Notes under the pieces: model-generated
The model's database searches: none
Seen by the model: the letters and a program-made list of their open reading frames with translations, nothing else
Told to the model about the DNA's origin: nothing
Translations under genes and position numbers: made by a program
In this document: piece by piece, positions 1-5,300 of the stretch
Layout: each line of letters starts with the position of its first letter
How positions within the stretch are numbered: position 1 is the first letter of the stretch
Assembly (NCBI GenBank): GCA_002478505.1
Contig: DLOP01000020.1
Location: forward strand, 1-5,384
Direction of reading: 5' to 3'
DNA length: 5,384 nt
Origin: Lachnospiraceae bacterium UBA7481
Lineage (GTDB): Bacteria; Bacillota; Clostridia; Lachnospirales; Lachnospiraceae

Positions 1-410
1 GTGGTTCCGCCGGCAATATAAGATCTGCCGCATTCCGGACAAATGGCTGTTTTTAGGGCAACGCTTGCCTGCAGCACTTTGCCGTCATTTTTTGCGGCTT
101 TTTCAAAGGCGTTGCTGACATGTTCCTGTTCATGGGCGCGTACGCCTGCCGCCGCACGTCCGGGACTCATTTTGGCGGGCGATTTAAAAGAAACCATTTC
201 ATTGGAGCCGTCCACATATTTACGATTCTTACAAGTCTGGCATTCCGTCTTTTTAACCGCCTTGGAAGAATTTAAGGCACCGTCCGCGGAGAATGCTTCC
301 TCGGGATTTTGAGAGTTGGAAATCGCGCCGGGTCTGTCTGTTGATGACCAAGGAAAATAAATGCCATAGATTCCATATCCGGTTCCCACCGGTCCGATCC
401 TGCCTGCCAT
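1..410 (-). CDS. Putative zinc metalloprotease-like protein, SprA-related / CJM1_0395 type (C-terminus cut off by window edge)
   Basis: I translated this from the complementary strand: 136 complete codons from ATG at 410-408, open to the window edge, so the C-terminus is missing. Visible are a Gly/Tyr-rich N-terminus (MAGRIGPVGTGYGIYGIYF), a CQTC pair at residues 57-60, the motif RAHEQEHV with an HExxH zinc-binding signature (H93, E94, H97), and CPECGRSYIAGGT with a second CxxC at 124-127. This order, CxxC then HExxH then CPECGRSY, is what I recall of the SprA-related family, often named putative metalloprotease CJM1_0395 family. Protease activity is inferred from HExxH, and the substrate is unknown. 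No signal peptide or membrane segment is visible in the part present. The ATG lies one base after the stop of the upstream membrane-protein gene, so the two are probably co-transcribed and translationally coupled. An AGAAGGG stretch inside the end of that gene lies about 13 bases before the ATG. Confidence 0.8.
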   Translation of the reverse strand, partial: MAGRIGPVGTGYGIYGIYFPWSSTDRPGAISNSQNPEEAFSADGALNSSKAVKKTECQTCKNRKYVDGSNEMVSFKSPAKMSPGRAAAGVRAHEQEHVSNAFEKAAKNDGKVLQASVALKTAICPECGRSYIAGGT

Positions 411-411
411 A

Positions 412-804
412 TCAATATCCCATCCCTTCTAATTTTTTTTGCAATTCCTCGGGAATTTCCCCGGTTTTATATGTTTCTTCCAGCATATTAATATATTCTT
501 CTAAAGTTATTCCGTAAACCTTTTCAAATGCAGCGTTAGATTCAGCAAAGTATTCTTCGTCAGTATAGAACTTGTAGATTTTAAAGCCTTCAAAAGCGGT
601 AATCATTATAATGCCGGACACAGAGAGTGTGACGGCTGTCTTTGCCAAAGAAGTCATTTTAAAGGAACTTCCTTTGGATAAAATAGCAAAGATGATTGCA
701 AGGCTTCCAAAGAAATAGGGAAAGATCACTGTTTGAAAAGAAAAAACTGTGAGGATTCCGAAAATCATTGAAAATATGGTAAATGTATTGTTACGCTGTT
801 CCAA
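412..804 (-). CDS. Small integral membrane protein of unknown function, TTG start
   Basis: I do not recognise a characterised family for this 130-residue protein. Hydrophobicity suggests three membrane helices: about residues 8-24, 26-43 and 53-72. The first two form a tight hairpin, somewhat like small DUF4190-type membrane proteins. The tail (about 75-130) is soluble and helical, rich in Glu, Lys and Tyr, and ends in Gly-Met-Gly-Tyr. The start is TTG at 804-802. The complementary strand has a good AAGGAG site (812-817) seven bases upstream, and the first internal Met is residue 13, inside helix 1, so the TTG start is well supported. The TGA stop (414-412) is one base from the ATG of the HExxH protein, which suggests an operon and perhaps a membrane partner, anchor or substrate for it. 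That link is inference only. A candidate promoter lies at 932-960. Confidence 0.8.
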   Translation of the reverse strand: MEQRNNTFTIFSMIFGILTVFSFQTVIFPYFFGSLAIIFAILSKGSSFKMTSLAKTAVTLSVSGIIMITAFEGFKIYKFYTDEEYFAESNAAFEKVYGITLEEYINMLEETYKTGEIPEELQKKLEGMGY

Positions 805-811
805 ATACTAA

Positions 812-817
812 CTCCTT
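812..817 (-). promoter_or_regulatory. Ribosome binding site that decides the TTG start
   Basis: The complementary strand reads AAGGAG, then seven bases, then TTG at 804-802. No ATG or GTG is suitably placed, so this site supports TTG as the true start of the small membrane protein. Confidence 0.75.
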
Positions 818-931
818 ATATATTCCACAGTGTTAAATCCAATTTTGGCTCTTTGTTACACTCATATGCCGCTTGTAAGAAAGTATCTGCAGCAGACAGC
901 TTGCTTACCTGTACACTGCTTATAATTATCA

Positions 932-960
932 TTTATATCATATCACATATTTGATTGAAA
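932..960 (-). promoter_or_regulatory. Candidate extended -10 promoter for the membrane protein/metalloprotease operon
   Basis: On the complementary strand, TTTCAA (960-955) is followed by a 17-base spacer and TATAAA (937-932). A TG one base before the -10 gives the extended -10 form TGATATAAA. The -35 box is a modest match. The expected transcript would have an untranslated leader of roughly 120 bases, in which I see no recognisable riboswitch. The promoter abuts the T-run after the GH25 gene, so read-through from that gene is an alternative way of expressing the operon. Confidence 0.4.
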
Positions 961-977
961 AAAAAGTAGTTTACTCC
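957..977 (-). terminator. Possible weak Rho-independent terminator after the GH25 gene
   Basis: On the complementary strand, GGAGTA-aac-TACTTT can form a short hairpin (977-963, about six pairs including two G-U) that overlaps the TAA stop. A run of U residues follows directly (about 965-958). The stem is short and GC-poor, so termination is probably partial. Confidence 0.35.
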
Positions 978-2296
978 AAAAACCAAAGATTTAGATCGAC
1001 CGCCCCTTCGATGCCGGGAATACTGCCTTTGTCAGAGTACTGCCACATCTGTACCTCATAGGGATAATAAACGTAATTGTTATAAAATGCGAACCATATT
1101 TTATAATGGCTGACCTGGTTGATGTCCAGCATTCCAAACAGGGAATAGATACCGCCATAGATCATCGGAGTATAGCCTGCTTCTGCAATGGCGTCACAGA
1201 AAGCGGAAACAATCTCGGTACGCTGCGCCTGCGTAAGCGCATTGGCTCTTGCGTCGGAGGAGAGTTTTTCCACGTCTATGACGATGGGATAGGAGATGTC
1301 ATAAGAAGCAAGCAGATCGAGAACATACTGAGCTTCCTCCCGAGCTTCCTCTACGGTGATGGCCTGTGTAAAAAAGTAAACGCCGATGTCAATTCCGTTG
1401 GCGGCAGCGCCCTCCATATTGCGTTCAAAGCATTCATCGGTTACCAGCTTGCCTTCGGTTCCATATCCGCGGTATCCCGCGCGTATCATGGCAAATTCCA
1501 CGCCGGAGGCCGCAACCTGTTCCCAGTCGATATCGCCCTGATACTGTGAGACGTCGATGCCTTTTCTTGCAGATGTGCCATTCTGCGAGGTATAGGAGAT
1601 TTCTCCGTTTTCTGAAACAGAAAAATTGCCGCGTTCCAAAGTGTTGCGCTCGATCGTATCAGAAAGCGGGATAAAGTAATAACTGCCGCTATCCTGATAA
1701 AAAACAAAATCGGAATACAGCCGGCGGAGGGTATCCTGGACGCTGGGATTTTCTGACGACAGTTGGTTCATGATCTCATTTTTCAGATCCTGTTTACCGG
1801 CTAAGGCAGCCTCCTCCATCATAACATCGACTTCTTCCTGTGAATAAAAAACGGGCTGATCTCCGCCGTTTCCAATGATAGCATTGGAGTTGGCGGGTGT
1901 GGTGCGTGAGTTAAACAGCATATAGAGGCACAGCCCCAGAGAACAAAGTGTTGTCAATGCAAGAAATCCCATCAAAATAGATTGGGGACGGGCAGTGCGT
2001 TTTCTACGCGCTTGTTTTCCTGCTCTGCTGCGGGTCTTGTTTTTACTTTGCGCTGCGGATGAGCCGCCGGATATCGGGGAAGCATCCCATAAATCGGCAT
2101 TGACCGTATCTTCCGCGTCTTCATCCGTTGTCGGTTCTGACAGGGCTGCGCTGACTTCATTGGCAAGGTATTGGTCAAGGACATCCCCATCCATAAAAGG
2201 CTCGTCTGCCCTGTGGTGTTCCAACGGATCGTAGGGCATATCGTCGTAATCTGCGCTATTGTCAAGGTCCATGATTTCATCATCTGACTGGTGCAT
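971..2296 (-). CDS. Membrane-anchored GH25 muramidase (lysozyme) with a long charged cytoplasmic tail
   Basis: This 441-residue protein has a C-terminal glycoside hydrolase family 25 domain (about 245-441). Known GH25 enzymes cleave the MurNAc-beta-1,4-GlcNAc bond of peptidoglycan. The barrel motifs are intact: KGIDVSQYQGDIDW (Asp248), the catalytic Asp-x-Glu in IVIDVEK (Asp341, Glu343), MIYGG (378-382), MWQYSDKG (417-424) and AVDLNLW (Asp434). N-terminal to it are an acidic region (24 Asp/Glu and one Arg in residues 1-72), a strongly basic stretch (10 Lys/Arg in 85-103), one membrane helix (about 107-128) and a 115-residue linker. The basic stretch before the helix predicts a type II topology, with the catalytic domain outside and tethered to the membrane. 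The ATG at 2296-2294 has AAAGGAG (2308-2314) eleven bases upstream. It is divergent from the GGDEF gene. A role in wall remodelling in the producing cell is more likely than release as a free lysozyme, but this is inference. Confidence 0.93.
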   Translation of the reverse strand: MHQSDDEIMDLDNSADYDDMPYDPLEHHRADEPFMDGDVLDQYLANEVSAALSEPTTDEDAEDTVNADLWDASPISGGSSAAQSKNKTRSRAGKQARRKRTARPQSILMGFLALTTLCSLGLCLYMLFNSRTTPANSNAIIGNGGDQPVFYSQEEVDVMMEEAALAGKQDLKNEIMNQLSSENPSVQDTLRRLYSDFVFYQDSGSYYFIPLSDTIERNTLERGNFSVSENGEISYTSQNGTSARKGIDVSQYQGDIDWEQVAASGVEFAMIRAGYRGYGTEGKLVTDECFERNMEGAAANGIDIGVYFFTQAITVEEAREEAQYVLDLLASYDISYPIVIDVEKLSSDARANALTQAQRTEIVSAFCDAIAEAGYTPMIYGGIYSLFGMLDINQVSHYKIWFAFYNNYVYYPYEVQMWQYSDKGSIPGIEGAVDLNLWFLE

Positions 2297-2340
2297 ATGT
2301 TTTAATTCTCCTTTGTTTGTAGCTTATCATATATAATTAT

Positions 2341-2369
2341 ATTTTGTATAATTTGACGAAAAGTGTCAA
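2341..2369 (-). promoter_or_regulatory. Candidate promoter of the GH25 gene
   Basis: The complementary strand has a perfect -35 box, TTGACA (2369-2364). The -10 is ambiguous: CAAAAT at 17-base spacing (2346-2341), TACAAA at 15, or a perfect TATAAT at 22, which is too far for a standard sigma factor. The -35 lies in a short inverted repeat, TTGAC-N7-GTCAA (2353-2369). Confidence 0.5.
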
Positions 2370-2376
2370 GCATTTA

Positions 2377-2401
2377 TCTGGCACTTCCGCGATTTGCCAG
2401 A
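2377..2401. promoter_or_regulatory. Inverted repeat between divergent promoters, candidate operator
   Basis: TCTGGCA (2377-2383) and TGCCAGA (2395-2401) form a perfect 7-bp inverted repeat around an 11-base centre. It lies seven bases upstream of the GH25 -35 box and fifteen upstream of the -35 of the GGDEF gene. It would therefore be centred at roughly -55 to -63 of both promoters, where activators and shared regulators often bind. Without a U-run it is not a terminator. The binding protein is unknown. Confidence 0.4.
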
Positions 2402-2416
2402 AATCTTAAAAATGAT

Positions 2417-2445
2417 TTGCAATGTCTGTTTTAAAATATTATACT
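2417..2445 (+). promoter_or_regulatory. Promoter of the GGDEF gene
   Basis: TTGCAA (2417-2422), a 17-base spacer and TATACT (2440-2445) match the housekeeping sigma consensus at four and five of six positions. The predicted start near 2452 leaves a leader of about 109 bases before the ATG at 2561. Confidence 0.6.
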
Positions 2446-2526
2446 AGATACATCTGTGTATTTCAATGTTGGATGAACTCAGATGATGGAAGAATTTTGA
2501 AATCGGTTTTGGTTTGATAGGAAGTC

Positions 2527-2544
2527 AAAAAGCATAAAAAGCAT
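2527..2544 (+). repeat. Two tandem copies of a 9-bp unit just upstream of the GGDEF ribosome binding site
   Basis: AAAAAGCAT occurs twice in perfect tandem (2527-2535 and 2536-2544) and runs straight into AAGGAG (2545-2550). It lies in the untranslated leader, so a change in copy number would lengthen the leader but would not move the ribosome binding site relative to the start codon. It may be chance. Confidence 0.5.
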
Positions 2545-2560
2545 AAGGAGAGCTCATTGG

Positions 2561-3583
2561 ATGTCAGATGAGAATATTTTTTATAAGGAAGAATATCATA
2601 AGACGGTACGCGCCCTGGAGGCGGAGCATTTTGTATTAGAGCAGATTGCCCGGCTTTGTGCATCGGAGGATCTTGAACAGGGAATCAGCAATATGATAGA
2701 AGCGCTGGGAAAATATATGGATGCGGAGCGTATCTATATTTTTGAAAACTATGAAAAATGCCTTTCCAATACCTTTGAGTGGTGTAAGGAGGGGATCATG
2801 CCGCAGATCGATAATCTGCAGGAAGTGGATAAATGGGAAGTCCGCCATTGGGTTGACGAATTGGAAAAAGGAAAGGAGATCCTGATCAGGGATATTGAAG
2901 AGATTGCAGAGTGCTGGGAGGGGGAATACAGACTTTTGAAGTTACAGAATATCAAAAGCTGTATTGAAGCGCCTATTATTCTAAACAACCAGTTGATCGG
3001 TTTTATCGGCGTGGACAATGCCCCGATGGAGATCAGCCAGATCATCAGAAGGCTTTTGACGACGGTAGGATATTTTGTCGCGATCTGTATGAAAAATCAG
3101 GAGAATAAGCAGGTACTTGAGCGTATGGGGTATAGCGACCAGATGACCGGCTGCGCTAACCGCAATGCTTATATCAGTAAGATGGAGATGTTGAAAAAGC
3201 AGGGAAAGACAAGATCTCTGGGCGTCTGTATCTGTGACCTGAATGGATTGAAGTTGATCAATGACACGGGAGGGCATATGCTTGGTGATGAAGCGATCTG
3301 TGATCTGGCAAAAGGATTGATTTCCATCTTTGATTCACGGAACGTATATCGTATCGGCGGGGATGAATTTGCGGTTTTGCTTCCGGATGTGGAGGAAGAG
3401 GAATTTGAACGTCAGATGCAGCAGGTTCACGAAGACGCGTTTCCTAAATGGGGCGTATCCGTTTCCGTGGGATATACATGGCAGAAACGCTGCGGAAATC
3501 CGGAGGATATGGTGAAGCTTGCCGATCAGAGGATGTATGACGAAAAGAAGCAGTATTATCTGGAAAATGGAGAGGTAAGATAA
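2561..3583 (+). CDS. GAF-GGDEF diguanylate cyclase
   Basis: This 340-residue soluble protein probably makes cyclic di-GMP from two GTP. An N-terminal GAF-like sensor (about 22-176) includes EAPIILNNQLIGFIGVDNA near its end and a Trp-rich middle (FEWCKEGIMPQIDNL, 72-86). A short helix (178-190) links to a GGDEF domain (191-333). The domain opens with DQMTGCANR, continues as CDLNGLKLINDTGGHMLGD, then YRIGGDEFAVLL (GGDEF 266-270), and ends ADQRMYDEKK. By alignment to PleD, the metal-binding Asp226 and the guanine-contacting Asn234 and Asp243 are present, so the active site looks complete. The RxxD inhibitory site is absent: FDSR stands there (257-260), so product inhibition through the usual I-site is not expected. 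No membrane segment is visible. AAGGAG (2545-2550) lies ten bases before the ATG. It is a single-gene unit with its own promoter and terminator. The GAF ligand is unknown. Confidence 0.93.
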   Translation: MSDENIFYKEEYHKTVRALEAEHFVLEQIARLCASEDLEQGISNMIEALGKYMDAERIYIFENYEKCLSNTFEWCKEGIMPQIDNLQEVDKWEVRHWVDELEKGKEILIRDIEEIAECWEGEYRLLKLQNIKSCIEAPIILNNQLIGFIGVDNAPMEISQIIRRLLTTVGYFVAICMKNQENKQVLERMGYSDQMTGCANRNAYISKMEMLKKQGKTRSLGVCICDLNGLKLINDTGGHMLGDEAICDLAKGLISIFDSRNVYRIGGDEFAVLLPDVEEEEFERQMQQVHEDAFPKWGVSVSVGYTWQKRCGNPEDMVKLADQRMYDEKKQYYLENGEVR

Positions 3584-3610
3584 GATCGCCGATCATCAAG
3601 GGAATATATG

Positions 3611-3653
3611 AAAGCGTATGAGAGTCCGGTAATCGATCGCATGCGCTTTTTTT
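3611..3653 (+). terminator. Rho-independent terminator of the GGDEF gene
   Basis: AAAGCGTATG (3611-3620) pairs with CATGCGCTTT (3640-3649) over ten base pairs including one G-U. The loop is 19 bases, and a run of seven T residues (3647-3653) forms the end of the stem and the tail. It lies 27 bases after the TAA stop. Confidence 0.75.
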
Positions 3654-3709
3654 GATGCGCAAGGGACATATGGAAAACATTCCCTTCCCGATAAGCCTGA
3701 AATTAATGA

Positions 3710-3738
3710 TTGACAAAAAATAAAATAGAGGATATTAT
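3710..3738 (+). promoter_or_regulatory. Strong promoter of the SPFH/RHH operon
   Basis: A perfect TTGACA (3710-3715), an exact 17-base A-rich spacer and TATTAT (3733-3738, five of six) form a near-consensus housekeeping promoter. The predicted start is near 3745, which gives a leader of about 54 bases. The second TATAAT at 3736-3741 would be at a 20-base spacing and is less likely. Confidence 0.75.
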
Positions 3739-3763
3739 AATGATATCAAAATAATATCATTAT
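3731..3763. promoter_or_regulatory. AT-rich palindromic operator candidate overlapping the -10 box
   Basis: ATAATGATAT (3737-3746) and ATATCATTAT (3754-3763) form a perfect 10-bp inverted repeat with a 7-base centre. A second, overlapping pair is GATATTAT (3731-3738) with ATAATATC (3751-3758). The array covers the -10 and the transcription start, the classic position for a repressor site. The predicted RNA begins inside it, so a full RNA hairpin is unlikely and a DNA operator fits better. The ribbon-helix-helix protein of the same operon is one candidate binder. The half-sites also loosely resemble the AT-rich boxes of Fur/PerR-type regulators. Confidence 0.5.
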
Positions 3764-3798
3764 GAAGAACGGATTTTTCTTTAGCAAAGGAGGAGACT

Positions 3799-4812
3799 AT
3801 GAATAAGGAATCCAATGAAAATAAGTCAGAAATCGTGAAAGAACGGGAGATCAGTAAGGCGAATGGAGGGATCGGGCTGTTTGGGATCATCTTAGGAGTT
3901 GTACTTTCCATCGCAGGGATGGTTCTGGGAGGCAGCAAGGGAATGGGGATCGTGTTTGTGGCCTGTTTGTTATTGCTTGCAGTATTTGGCGTGATGGTCT
4001 GCGGGCTGAAAGTCCTGCACCCCAATGAGGCGGCAGTATATACCCTGTTTGGAAAATATTACGGAACAATCAAAAATGCGGGATTTTATTTTATTAATCC
4101 TTTTGCGGTAAGCTACAATCCTTCCGCAAAATCTGTGGTTGGGGAGATGGTGGATGCCTATATGAAATCGAGCCGTGAAGGGGCGGACGGCAATGGTAAT
4201 AATGCAGTTTCAAGCTATGATAAAAAGATTTCAACCAAAACCATGACCCTCAGCAACCGCAAGCAGAAGGTCAACGACGCATTGGGCAATCCCGTGATCA
4301 TCGGGGCGGTGGTCATCTGGAAGGTGGTCGATCCGACGAAAGCGGTATTTAATGTGGAGAATTATAAGGTTTATCTTTCCATACAATGCGATACGATTAT
4401 CCGAAATAACGCTCGGCTTTATCCCTATGACACCATGGAGGAGGATACGGATGAAAAGACGCTCCGCGGCAGCAGTCAGGAGATTGCTGATAAGATGAAG
4501 ATGGAGCTTCAGGAGAGGGTCGAGGAAGCGGGGATCGAGATCAAGGAAGTACGGATCACTCATCTTGCTTATGCAGAAGAGATTGCCGCTGCGATGCTCC
4601 AGAAGCAGCAGGCGGTGGCAATCATTGCGGCGCGTCAGAAGATCGTGGAGGGTGCGGTCGGTATGGTAAGGATGGCTCTGGAACAGCTGGGAGAAGAGGA
4701 GATCGTGATGCTTGACGAGGACCGTAAGGCTGCCATGGTCAGCAATCTGATGGTGGTACTGTGCGGCAATAAGGATGCGATGCCGATCATTAACAGCGGC
4801 AGTATTTATTAG
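3799..4812 (+). CDS. SPFH/band-7 domain membrane protein
   Basis: This 337-residue protein belongs to the SPFH (stomatin/prohibitin/flotillin/HflK-C) superfamily. Known members oligomerise into membrane-bound rings or microdomains that organise or regulate other membrane proteins. A charged N-terminus (1-22) precedes two hydrophobic helices (about 25-44 and 49-70). The SPFH core (about 73-265) starts at LHPNEAAVYTLFGKYYGTI and includes NPVIIGAVVIWKVVDPTKA (164-182) and the typical VRITHLAYAEEIAAAML (251-267). An Ala/Gln/Glu-rich helical region (about 267-300) and a short C-terminal hydrophobic patch (about 312-322) follow. An ideal AGGAGG (3788-3793) lies five bases before the ATG. It is the first gene of an operon with the ribbon-helix-helix gene, whose start is 18 bases after the TAG. 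Function in this organism is unknown. A microdomain scaffold or stress role is inference. Confidence 0.92.
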   Translation: MNKESNENKSEIVKEREISKANGGIGLFGIILGVVLSIAGMVLGGSKGMGIVFVACLLLLAVFGVMVCGLKVLHPNEAAVYTLFGKYYGTIKNAGFYFINPFAVSYNPSAKSVVGEMVDAYMKSSREGADGNGNNAVSSYDKKISTKTMTLSNRKQKVNDALGNPVIIGAVVIWKVVDPTKAVFNVENYKVYLSIQCDTIIRNNARLYPYDTMEEDTDEKTLRGSSQEIADKMKMELQERVEEAGIEIKEVRITHLAYAEEIAAAMLQKQQAVAIIAARQKIVEGAVGMVRMALEQLGEEEIVMLDEDRKAAMVSNLMVVLCGNKDAMPIINSGSIY

Positions 4813-4830
4813 TTGGAAAGTAGGGATTTC

Positions 4831-5136
4831 ATGCAGGAAAAGTCAGCGCAGAACAGTGCAGCAAATATGAATGAAATGACAGCCGAAGAACAACGCCTTC
4901 GGGAACGGCTTGCCAAGCTGGATGAGTTGGAAGCGGCGATTGCCAGCAAAGAGAAAGAACTGATCCAGCGTCAGAGGAACGTGAAAGAGATGGAGAAAGC
5001 CAAGAAGCAGATCCTGCTTCGGCTTTCTCCAAAGCTGTGGGAGGAACTGGCAAAATGGGCGGAGGACGATTTCCGTTCCATCAATGGGCAGATAGAATAT
5101 CTGCTGGCGGATTGCGTGCGGAAACGCCGGGAATAG
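4831..5136 (+). CDS. Coiled-coil protein with C-terminal Arc-type ribbon-helix-helix domain
   Basis: I start this 101-residue protein at ATG 4831, which has a modest AGGG site (4822-4825) five bases upstream. An in-frame TTG at 4813, directly after the SPFH stop, would add six residues but has no ribosome binding site. Residues 17-57 are strongly charged, with heptad-like leucines, and probably form a coiled coil. Residues 59-98 match the Arc/MetJ ribbon-helix-helix fold: a strand KQILLRL, helix A PKLWEELAKWAEDD, then FRSINGQIEYLLADCVRKR. The latter closely parallels GRSVNSEIYQRVM of phage P22 Arc. Such proteins bind palindromic DNA as dimers of dimers through the strand and often repress their own operon. 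I recall similar proteins beside SPFH genes in other Firmicutes and Actinobacteria, which would argue for a functional pair. No toxin gene is adjacent. It could instead act as an oligomerisation partner of the SPFH protein. Confidence 0.85.
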   Translation: MQEKSAQNSAANMNEMTAEEQRLRERLAKLDELEAAIASKEKELIQRQRNVKEMEKAKKQILLRLSPKLWEELAKWAEDDFRSINGQIEYLLADCVRKRRE

Positions 5137-5155
5137 AAAATATTATTATTTTTGG

Positions 5156-5189
5156 AAAAAAATTGAAAATATTTGAAAATATTTTGAAC
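5156..5189. repeat. Helically phased A-tract repeats in the AT-rich gap before the ABC gene
   Basis: TTGAAAATAT occurs twice in tandem (5163-5172 and 5173-5182), followed by a partial copy, TTTGAAC, to 5189. A longer A-tract (5156-5162) precedes them. The A-tracts recur about every ten bases, close to one helical turn, which predicts intrinsically curved DNA. The segment can also fold as an AT-only hairpin (5166-5185), but there is no GC stem, so I do not call a terminator. I found no convincing terminator after the ribbon-helix-helix gene. Confidence 0.45.
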
Positions 5190-5204
5190 TTTAATCGTTA
5201 TATA

Positions 5205-5233
5205 TAGTAAAGCGATGAAAAACAAAGTATAAT
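5205..5233 (+). promoter_or_regulatory. Candidate promoter of the ABC transporter gene
   Basis: A perfect -10 box, TATAAT (5228-5233), has a poor -35 at 17-base spacing (TAGTAA, 5205-5210). A weak -35 behind curved A-tract DNA could mean activator dependence. The start codon lies 67 bases downstream of the -10. Confidence 0.4.
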
Positions 5234-5300
5234 GCAGTCTGGTTGTTTGGAAAACAGGTTAGGCAATTGTCTGAGAAGAAAAAATACGGAAGGGAACAGA

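Noticed and set aside
43..517. Plus-strand open frames of 89 and 74 codons at the left edge
   Set aside because: They lie opposite the HExxH metalloprotease-like gene and the end of the membrane-protein gene, whose motifs and coupling are convincing. The plus-strand products show no domain and no ribosome binding site.
1106..1549. Plus-strand open frame of 147 codons inside the GH25 gene
   Set aside because: It is antisense to the conserved catalytic domain, which fixes the real frame. The product has no recognisable motif.
2473..2517. Fourteen-codon leader peptide ORF upstream of the GGDEF gene
   Set aside because: It has no ribosome binding site, no run of regulatory codons and no attenuator hairpin after it, so it cannot be separated from chance.
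2446..2560. Cyclic di-GMP riboswitch in the leader of the diguanylate cyclase gene
   Set aside because: I looked for the paired-stem layout and conserved core of GEMM-type riboswitches and saw neither in the roughly 110-base leader.
3661..3686. Inverted repeat AAGGGA / TCCCTT after the GGDEF terminator
   Set aside because: It has six base pairs with a 14-base loop and no U-run on either strand. It is too weak to call a terminator or operator.
3735..4025. Minus-strand open frame of 96 codons opposite the start of the SPFH gene
   Set aside because: It spans the promoter, operator and ribosome binding site of the SPFH operon on the other strand. It is low-complexity in Pro, Thr and Ser and has no family resemblance.
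4813..4830. TTG at 4813 as the start of the ribbon-helix-helix gene
   Set aside because: It lies immediately after the SPFH stop with no Shine-Dalgarno sequence, whereas the ATG at 4831 has an AGGG site at good spacing.
5166..5185. Hairpin of nine A-T pairs as the terminator of the SPFH/RHH operon
   Set aside because: The stem has no G-C pair and the loop would be two bases, so it would be unstable. The segment is better described as phased A-tracts.
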